From Oscillospiraceae bacterium (GTDB lineage: Bacteria > Bacillota > Clostridia > Oscillospirales > Acutalibacteraceae), in the NCBI GenBank assembly GCA_028706415.1, contig JAQWBK010000002.1:1-39246 (forward strand): 39,246 nt of DNA. The letters are read 5' to 3'. The position numbers and the translations under genes were made by a program. The notes beneath the pieces were generated by a model. That model did no database searches and was not told where the DNA came from. It was given only the letters and a program-made list of their open reading frames with translations. Positions 17,724 to 24,771 of this stretch are shown in pieces (the first letter of the stretch is position 1; every line of letters starts with the position of its first letter).

Positions 17724-18713
17724 ATGGATTTGCAAAAAGCTCTACAAAATAAATCAAAATTGCATATAAGCACCCATAACAAACAACATATCGGAAATTT
17801 TCTCTTTTTTCTGTTTCGGACGGCGTTTTTTATTGGCATGAGCTATGTATTGCTTTTTCCGCTTATTGTAATGCTATCCCGTGCTCTTCGCCCATACAGC
17901 GATATGTACAACCCCAGCATTGTATGGATCCCCAGCAAGATTACATTTGAAAATTTCAGTTATGCACTCAAGGCACTGGGCGGTTGGAGCTCTATTTATA
18001 AAACATTACGTATTGTGTTTGTTAGTACGCTGCTGACCATGGTTTCCTGCTCTATGGCAGGTTATGGGCTTGCCCGATATCGCATTAAAGCGGTGCCGTT
18101 TCTGACAGCCATTGCCGTTTTCACCTTTATTGTTCCGATTCAGACCTATGTAATTCCTATATTTATACAATTTCGGTTTTTTGATTTTTTTGGAATCGGT
18201 TCTTTGATAGGACTGTTTACCGGCGAAAAGCTGGTAGTCAATCTCACCAGTTCAGAAGCCATATACTATATACTCAACATTCTCGGTAGTGGCACTCGTT
18301 CGGGACTGTTTATCCTGGTGTTCATGCAGACATTTAAAGGGATACCTCAGGAGCTGGAGGATGCATCACGCGTTGATGGCTCGGGGGAATTCAGAACATT
18401 TTTTCAAATAATGCTGCCAAATGCGGTTCCCGGCTTTATTGTAACCTTTGTAATGTCGATGGTTTGGCAGTGGAACGATTATTTCTTCCCATCAGTGGTA
18501 TACCGTCAGGACTTTTTCCTATCCAAAAACATGATGCAACTTCGGGTGCTCGCGACCAAAGCCCTTGGTCTCAATTCATATGCGACCAATCTTTCAGAAA
18601 CAGTGGTTATGTTCGCTGGTTGTTTTATTTATATTGCACCGCTGCTGTTAATGTATATGGTTGCACAAAGATACTTTTTGCAAAGTGTCGAAAGAACGGG
18701 AATTACAGGATGA
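17724..18713 (+). CDS. Sugar ABC transporter permease, MalG type (second importer)
   Basis: A 329-residue permease. The EAA loop is LEDASRVDGSGEFRTFFQIM near residue 215, followed by LPNAVPG. The ATG at 17724 has a CGAGGAG site 5 bp upstream and is preferred over the ATG at 17697. A charged N-terminal tail of about 30 residues precedes the first membrane segment, longer than in its counterpart in the first importer. It completes the second permease pair. The likely binding partner is the solute-binding lipoprotein at 28398-29783, or the DUF5696-like protein may take that place; both are inferences. Confidence 0.9.
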   Translation: MDLQKALQNKSKLHISTHNKQHIGNFLFFLFRTAFFIGMSYVLLFPLIVMLSRALRPYSDMYNPSIVWIPSKITFENFSYALKALGGWSSIYKTLRIVFVSTLLTMVSCSMAGYGLARYRIKAVPFLTAIAVFTFIVPIQTYVIPIFIQFRFFDFFGIGSLIGLFTGEKLVVNLTSSEAIYYILNILGSGTRSGLFILVFMQTFKGIPQELEDASRVDGSGEFRTFFQIMLPNAVPGFIVTFVMSMVWQWNDYFFPSVVYRQDFFLSKNMMQLRVLATKALGLNSYATNLSETVVMFAGCFIYIAPLLLMYMVAQRYFLQSVERTGITG

Positions 18714-18760
18714 TTGGAAAATGAATTATAGATATAAATTATTAAAACAGGAGTGATTTT

Positions 18761-19582
18761 GTGAGAAAGCGAATTTGTCTAATACTAATCGCAGGACTGA
18801 CATTAACCATGATAATGTCGGGTTGCGGAAACGGGGATTCCGAGGTGTCAAGCGATTCAAAGGTCACTTCCACATCCGATACCAATCAGCAAACCGAGAC
18901 AACAGTTTCCGAAAGTACAACGGTTAAAAAGACCGTAACAAGCACGACAACAAAGCCCTCTAAGGGGGAAAGCATAATCGGTAATGTTTCAGATTTACGA
19001 ACAGAATATAAACGACTTCCGAATTTTGAGAAACTTTCACAAGCCCAATTAGAGCAGGTAATATCCAGAGCCGATATTACCAAGCTCAGCATAAGCAAGG
19101 ACAAGGCGCATATAGCAAAGGGTGCAAACGCCGCGATAAAATTCGAGTATATCAGCACATCATCATGGGCACAGACCATATTTGCCAAAAAACTTGATAA
19201 ACCTCTTTCCAATGGAGCTGGAGAAACTTTTATTATAGACCCGGTAGAGGAACCCCTTGACGGTTATAAAGGATTGCGCTTTTGGATAGATTTGACCAGA
19301 CCGGAAGGAAAAGCAACCGAGAAGATGGAGCTAGTTTTCTTTATGGGCAACTGGTCAGCAGGATATCGCAGCGATAATCAATATACCGTTACCCTTCCTG
19401 ATAACAACTATAAGGGGTATATTACTCTTCCCTTTGACAAGTTTGTCAACGGTTACAAACCCGACACCTTACAATGCAACAAAACCACAATTGATTATTT
19501 TGCATTTAAACTACTTACTCCGAATGTGAAAGACACAGTCATATATATATCCGGCTTTCAAGCATATCGTGAAGTCTTTTAG
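18761..19582 (+). CDS. Lipoprotein with a beta-sandwich carbohydrate-binding-like domain
   Basis: A 273-residue lipoprotein starting at a GTG with an AGGAGTG site. The lipobox is MSGC with Cys22, followed by a Ser/Thr-rich linker to about residue 70. The rest is one beta-rich domain of about 180 residues. Its strands GLRFWIDLT, YKGYITLPFDKFVNG, IDYFAFKLL and VIYISGFQAYRE match in order the strands of the three repeats in the anchored protein at 24772-26910. That shared module is probably non-catalytic and carbohydrate-binding, since no catalytic pattern is visible. It may help to hold substrate near the importer encoded just upstream. Confidence 0.7.
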   Translation: MRKRICLILIAGLTLTMIMSGCGNGDSEVSSDSKVTSTSDTNQQTETTVSESTTVKKTVTSTTTKPSKGESIIGNVSDLRTEYKRLPNFEKLSQAQLEQVISRADITKLSISKDKAHIAKGANAAIKFEYISTSSWAQTIFAKKLDKPLSNGAGETFIIDPVEEPLDGYKGLRFWIDLTRPEGKATEKMELVFFMGNWSAGYRSDNQYTVTLPDNNYKGYITLPFDKFVNGYKPDTLQCNKTTIDYFAFKLLTPNVKDTVIYISGFQAYREVF

Positions 19583-19621
19583 TTTACTGGAATTTCAAAA
19601 ACAATAGGGGAGGAAAACAGA

Positions 19622-22600
19622 ATGAATAAGAAAAAGAGTCTGGCGTTAATAGCGGCAATAGTTTTGCTTTTTACCATGGTTATGACGACGTCATTTATTG
19701 TGGCGGTTGCGGCAAACTACACGGTAGAGACTAATATTGATCAGGCTTATCTAACAGGCATGGGTTCGAATATATTAAAGGGAAAAACACTGCTAGAAGG
19801 AAGCGACTGGTCTGAGGCTAAATCCAGCAACTATAACGGCACCTATTATTTAACAGACGGGGTTCTTGTTCATAAAAAGGATCTCGGGAACCTGTACTAT
19901 GGCAATTTAGGCGTGCTGTTTTATAACAGCATAAATAAAATGTTTGTATACGATTTAGGCGCAAACTATACAGCAACCAAAGCCTTGGTTGCCGGCATCT
20001 ATGATGCTGCCGAGAACTATTGTATAAATGAATACAAGCTTTTTTTGTCTACGGACAAAAAAACACTGTTTACGGATGAGAGCCTGATTGTGCATTACAC
20101 TAATAACCAGTGGGTTGCAGGGGATGAAGTGAATTCACCCGGTGCGGCACAGGCATTTCTGTTCAATCAAGACACCCAACCAAGCGGACGCTATTTCGGT
20201 ATTCAATTAGTAGTCCCCAACAGCAGAACCATAGTTGACAAGACTGCTTACCTTAACCAGTTTGGTCTGTACGGCATGCCCGCGGATTATACGGTAAATA
20301 ACGAGGTCCAGCAAAGCGATGTTACCGCGTTGGGCGGCAACATCTTGAAGAATAACAGTAAATTGTATAATGCGGCAGATCCCGCAGCATGGGTAGAAAT
20401 TACTAGTTCTAGTAATTATAACGGAGTACCTTTTTTGAATGACGGAGTTCTGCGTCATTCCCAAAGCGGTGGCACCCTATATCGCGGTGAGGAAGGCTTG
20501 ATTTTCTGGGCCGGTTCAGGGAAGAAATATGCATACGATATGGAAATTTCATACTCGGCGGAGGATATACTGGTCGCAGGCGGCTATGATATGACCGGCG
20601 GCGGGGCGGATTACAGCATATCGGAATATAAGGTATTTTTATCGAATAACAAGGTTGATTTATTCAGTGATGCAAATTGCGTTATATACTACATAAACTC
20701 TGAAAAGGCTCCTGCACAATGGTTTGAGTACAATGACCTAGCTCAAAAGCCCACCGGACGATATTTCGGTGTTGAAATAATAAAAAGCAATGAAACCTCA
20801 ACCAATGTATACCTTAACCAGTTTGGCGTGTACGGATATCCGGCGGGATATACGGTGGTTGACGGTCTAAAGCAGAATACCACGATTGATGAGTTTGGAC
20901 AAAAGCTGGGTTCGAATATTTTAAGCAAGAAAACATTAGAGGTATATTCAGATGGTACCTATTCGGCCCCAACATACGGCAGCGATGGTTATTCATCGGT
21001 ATCAAGGTACACGGATAACACCGTCTATTCTGCCCACACTACTTTTTATGAAGGCAACGGAAAGATGCTTGCATACGACATGCAGGATACCTACCAAATC
21101 AGCAAGTTGATGGTTGCCGGCATTTACGACACTGCGGTAAATAAATGCATCGCGAAATATAAAATCTTCATATCAGATTCAAAGGATGCTTTATTTAATG
21201 ATGAAAATTGTGTTGTAAGTCACACAAACAACGCATGGGCGGCAGGCTCGGACAGCTTCTTGGGAGGGGCACAGGCCTTTCTGATAAATCATGACAGCTA
21301 CATTACAGGACGGTATGTTGGATTTCAGTTTGAGGATGCTTCTTGGACCGAAACCGTTGTGAGAATCAGTGAGCTGGGCGTATACGGTTCACCGGCAAAC
21401 GGCAGGTTTACGGTATCCCAAGGGGTCACTCAGCTGGAATATAACAAACAAGGTACGAATTTACTCACCGGAAAAGATATGTATAAGAATAATATTGATA
21501 CCAATGCATTCAGCCTAGTTACCAAGGATAGTACCGGCAGAGCGACTTCTGAGCTCGCCAACGACAATATTACCCAACAGCTTCGTTGGTATGATAATGC
21601 TAAAAATTATGGGACAATGCTCTATTACAACCTCGGTGATGCGTATGAAATTGAGAAGCTGGTGGTTGCGGGAATATATGATTCGGTAAACAACTATTCG
21701 CTGGCTCATTATGAGATCTACATTTCTAACAGCCTGGATACCCTCTGGAATTCTTCCAGCATGGTTATCGATTATTACAACACAGCCTATAAGCCGGGCA
21801 GCACCGGTGATCTCATGGGTGCCGTGCAATTGTTTGAATTCACTAATGGCAATCTGCCCAAAGGTCAGTATTACGGTATACATATTCCCGACTCGATGGC
21901 TCCGTTGTATCCGACAAGCCCGGCAAACTATTTTAAAGAGCTGCGTATCAGCGAGCTTGCGGTTTTTGCCAACAAAGCTAATGCGGGTTATACCGTAACC
22001 CAAAATATGACCCAAGAGGAATATGAAGCTCTTGGTAACAACATATTGAGCGGTAAAAAGCCTTACGACACGAACTGGTCGCTTATTGAATATGACAGCT
22101 CCGGTTATCGCAAGACCGAATGGCTTACAGACGGCACACTCGTGGGAGTCCCGCTTGACCTTGCGGTTGATTTCTGGAATGGTGACGGAAAAAAGCTTGC
22201 TTATGATATCGGGCATGGGGATTATATTGACAGGTTACTCGTTGGCAGCTGGTATTCACCCACCGATAATCAAACACCGGCAAATTATAAGATTTATGTT
22301 TCAAATACGCAGGAAACCCTTTGGAATACCGAGAATTGTGTAACGAATTATTATAACAACGCATGGAAGGCAAATTCCTCGGTGAATGCGGGCAGCACCC
22401 AGCTGTTTACCTATGGCGTAGCTGGGGCGGAGCTTCCATACGGACGATACATCGGCTTTGAGTTTGTGGATTGTAATGTCACCTCTGCAACGCTTCGGCT
22501 TTGGGAGATTGGCGCGTATACCATGACCGAGATTCCGGTTGCGGATAACGGTATTACCGCGATTCAAAGGGTGGCAAAGGATGGCGAGGCTTATGATGTT

Positions 22601-24361
22601 CCGGCCGGAAGCGGTTCGCTGAAGGTAGGAAATATATCAACCGGCAATCATACCCTGACGGTAACCGACCAAAATGGCGATAATCATGTATATTTTGTAG
22701 CCGATGGCACGGTTACATATCAGAGTCAGTTTACAAATTCCACCACATTCCTAGGCTCTGCTATTCGTGTGCAGAATCCGCAGGGATTGCGTTTCAAAAC
22801 CTCAATGACCAAATTGGCCAGAGATTCGGGTAAAATCATTGAGTATGGCACGGTTGTGGCAAAAAAATCGGCGCTGAACGGCAAGGAGCTGGTGGTCGAT
22901 TCACCCGATTATACAAGCATTAAAGCCGTTGCATTTAATGCCACCGACGGAACCGAAATTATCTATGGGGAAAATGAAACAACGGTAGAATATACAGTGG
23001 CTTTGTATAACATTGCCCAGAGGAACTACCGCACATATTATTCTGCAAGACCATATATGATTTGTGAGGATGCGAGTGGAAACCTATTTACAGTCTATGG
23101 TGAGACACAAACCAAGCGAATTCTTTCTGTTGCCGAACAAGCAAGCACCGAACTGGAAAAATACAGCCCGATTGTTCAGGAATATATTATGTCGATTGTA
23201 AACAACAGTGAAATAGCTACCATTTCTCAGGCATATGCAACATCCCTCAATGTGACACCGGAAATGCTGCAACAATCAGTTGTATCCGAAGGGAACAAGG
23301 CAAGAATTGCTAAGGTACTTAGAAAAGCTGCCTTGGGTGAGGATATTACCCTTGGGGTATTGGGAGGCTCAATCACTGCCGGTGCATCGGCATCTCCCGG
23401 AAGAGCATACGCTAATCGCGTAAGGGATTGGTTGCAGAATGAATTCCCGGATACCAATGTAAAATTGGTGAATGCGGGAATTGGCTCAACCACCTCTATG
23501 GTTGGGGTTCACAGAATTGAAGCCGATCTACTTAAATACGACCCCGACCTGGTTATTGTTGAATATTCGGTCAATGAATCGGATTCTCAGCTTACATTTG
23601 AAAATGTCATACGCCGTGTTATGTTGGAGGAACAGGAAATCGGGTTGATTATGCTGTTCACCATGAGGGATAACGGATGGAATAACCAGGATGCAGAGAT
23701 ACCGATTGGTACTCATTACGGTGTTCCTATGATCAGCTATCGCGATGCCATCTGGCCGGCCATTGAAGACCCGAATAATACCGATTTCGAATGGGGTACA
23801 GTCGGAGCAGACACTGTTCATCCCAATAATAAAGGTCATGAGATTATTGGTGCTCTAATCGGGGATTATCTCGCAAGGCTCTATTCCGAGATTGATACAA
23901 TCGGCACGACCGTTCCCGTATTGCCGGATGTTATGTTCACCGATATATACATGGATGCTATTCTTTATACCTCCGCAACACTTCCGAAGGATATGATCGT
24001 TTCTCTGGGAAGCATGGCGGTTAACACCAACGCTTTTCATCAGTTTAAGAATGGCTGGACGGCGACCTACGATGGCAATGCCGCCCAACCGATGGTACTT
24101 AATCTGGGGCCATGTCAGTCTGTAACCCTCCTAATCAGAAGAACGGCAAAGGCAGGTGCGGGCAAGGCTCTTGCACAGCTTGAAACACATTCAAGGCTGA
24201 TAACAAAAACATGTTCGAATGCCTACCCGGGATTGAACGCCGATTATGCCGATGCCATACAGCTTTTTACCACCGACACAGCTGAGGATATGGTTCTTAC
24301 TATTACACCTGAGCTTACAGAAGGCCAGTATTTTACTCTGCTTGGTATTATGATTGCTTAA
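19622..24361 (+). CDS. Large secreted protein: five discoidin-like repeats plus SGNH esterase
   Basis: A 1579-residue exported protein with a signal peptide of about 31 residues. Five repeats of roughly 190 residues begin near 31, 222, 409, 594 and 788. Each has a YTV opening, then a GxNIL segment, a Y(N)G(..)FL(T)DG strand, a middle AYDMxxxY strand, a VAGxYD segment and a final GRYxGxx...LxQ/ELGVYG. This is the layout of F5/8 type C (discoidin) domains. A small Ig-like domain (about 965-1035) and a surface-protein domain (about 1040-1190) follow. The C-terminal part is an SGNH hydrolase with GGSITAG (Ser1250), NAGIGST, and DTVHPNNKGH (Asp1397, His1400), so all blocks are intact. The likely role is binding and deacetylating a polysaccharide at the surface. 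No lipobox, sortase signal or SLH domain is visible, so attachment may rest on the repeats. Confidence 0.82.
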   Translation: MNKKKSLALIAAIVLLFTMVMTTSFIVAVAANYTVETNIDQAYLTGMGSNILKGKTLLEGSDWSEAKSSNYNGTYYLTDGVLVHKKDLGNLYYGNLGVLFYNSINKMFVYDLGANYTATKALVAGIYDAAENYCINEYKLFLSTDKKTLFTDESLIVHYTNNQWVAGDEVNSPGAAQAFLFNQDTQPSGRYFGIQLVVPNSRTIVDKTAYLNQFGLYGMPADYTVNNEVQQSDVTALGGNILKNNSKLYNAADPAAWVEITSSSNYNGVPFLNDGVLRHSQSGGTLYRGEEGLIFWAGSGKKYAYDMEISYSAEDILVAGGYDMTGGGADYSISEYKVFLSNNKVDLFSDANCVIYYINSEKAPAQWFEYNDLAQKPTGRYFGVEIIKSNETSTNVYLNQFGVYGYPAGYTVVDGLKQNTTIDEFGQKLGSNILSKKTLEVYSDGTYSAPTYGSDGYSSVSRYTDNTVYSAHTTFYEGNGKMLAYDMQDTYQISKLMVAGIYDTAVNKCIAKYKIFISDSKDALFNDENCVVSHTNNAWAAGSDSFLGGAQAFLINHDSYITGRYVGFQFEDASWTETVVRISELGVYGSPANGRFTVSQGVTQLEYNKQGTNLLTGKDMYKNNIDTNAFSLVTKDSTGRATSELANDNITQQLRWYDNAKNYGTMLYYNLGDAYEIEKLVVAGIYDSVNNYSLAHYEIYISNSLDTLWNSSSMVIDYYNTAYKPGSTGDLMGAVQLFEFTNGNLPKGQYYGIHIPDSMAPLYPTSPANYFKELRISELAVFANKANAGYTVTQNMTQEEYEALGNNILSGKKPYDTNWSLIEYDSSGYRKTEWLTDGTLVGVPLDLAVDFWNGDGKKLAYDIGHGDYIDRLLVGSWYSPTDNQTPANYKIYVSNTQETLWNTENCVTNYYNNAWKANSSVNAGSTQLFTYGVAGAELPYGRYIGFEFVDCNVTSATLRLWEIGAYTMTEIPVADNGITAIQRVAKDGEAYDVPAGSGSLKVGNISTGNHTLTVTDQNGDNHVYFVADGTVTYQSQFTNSTTFLGSAIRVQNPQGLRFKTSMTKLARDSGKIIEYGTVVAKKSALNGKELVVDSPDYTSIKAVAFNATDGTEIIYGENETTVEYTVALYNIAQRNYRTYYSARPYMICEDASGNLFTVYGETQTKRILSVAEQASTELEKYSPIVQEYIMSIVNNSEIATISQAYATSLNVTPEMLQQSVVSEGNKARIAKVLRKAALGEDITLGVLGGSITAGASASPGRAYANRVRDWLQNEFPDTNVKLVNAGIGSTTSMVGVHRIEADLLKYDPDLVIVEYSVNESDSQLTFENVIRRVMLEEQEIGLIMLFTMRDNGWNNQDAEIPIGTHYGVPMISYRDAIWPAIEDPNNTDFEWGTVGADTVHPNNKGHEIIGALIGDYLARLYSEIDTIGTTVPVLPDVMFTDIYMDAILYTSATLPKDMIVSLGSMAVNTNAFHQFKNGWTATYDGNAAQPMVLNLGPCQSVTLLIRRTAKAGAGKALAQLETHSRLITKTCSNAYPGLNADYADAIQLFTTDTAEDMVLTITPELTEGQYFTLLGIMIA

Positions 24362-24580
24362 GCTAAAAGGGAAGCACTGTTAAGAAATGAGGAAGTTACA
24401 GGGGGAAATATCTGGTTGGATTACGATATGGGATCGGGTATTGATGACGCGATTTGTCTTGCCTGTTTTTTGCAGCAGGTCGACTGGCCTGATCCAGCGA
24501 CCTCAAATGCGGTACGCACAGTCATACATTCCCCCAAGCCGCGACAAGAGCAGGCTGAGAACTTCCCAGCTTTCATTTAA
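24362..24580 (+). pseudogene. Possible relic of a nucleoside-hydrolase-like domain
   Basis: Directly after the stop codon of the SGNH protein the same frame stays open for 72 codons. It contains DYDMGSGIDDA (about 24419-24451), which matches the N-terminal metal-binding motif DxDxGxxxDDA of the inosine-uridine nucleoside hydrolase superfamily, preceded by hydrophobic residues as in that strand. Similarity then fades, and a stop occurs at 24578. There is no start codon with a ribosome site. It may be what is left of a decayed gene or of a longer ancestral reading frame. A separate 68-codon frame at 24387-24593 overlaps it and looks spurious. Confidence 0.35.
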
Positions 24581-24617
24581 CTTTACAGAATGATGATAAT
24601 TTGAAGGAGGGAAAGAG

Positions 24618-24728
24618 ATGAATAAAAACTATCAGGCTCCAAGCATGGAAATTCAGCTACTCACCTTAAAGGACCATATTACAACAAACAGCGATGTTTT
24701 ACTCGACTCGGAAAACTTGGATGTTTAA
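24618..24728 (+). CDS. 36-residue peptide with a Clostridia-type small-protein motif
   Basis: A short gene with an excellent AAGGAGGGAAAGAG leader before its ATG and TAA followed by TAG at its end. The product starts MNKNYQAPSMEIQLLTLKD and continues HITTNSDVLLDSENLDV. The pattern Y-x-x-P-x-M-E-I, then a short acidic-hydrophobic stretch and D-x-ITTxS, occurs in many very small unannotated proteins of gut Clostridia and Bacteroidetes, whose role I do not know. No signal peptide, Cys or Gly-rich core is present, so a modified bacteriocin-like peptide is not supported. It sits 38 bp before the next gene's probable translation signals, in line with the surrounding operon. Confidence 0.65.
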   Translation: MNKNYQAPSMEIQLLTLKDHITTNSDVLLDSENLDV

Positions 24729-24771
24729 TAGTACCAAAAATACAATTTAAAATGTGAAAGGGGTTAATCTT

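Noticed and set aside
21515..22216. A 233-codon open frame on the minus strand inside the 1579-residue protein gene
   Set aside because: It lies fully antisense to a clearly coding repeat region, has no recognisable domain, and is a side effect of repeat codon usage.
24387..24593. A 68-codon frame between the SGNH protein and the small peptide gene
   Set aside because: No ribosome site and no protein-like character; the overlapping frame holds the more meaningful nucleoside-hydrolase-like motif.
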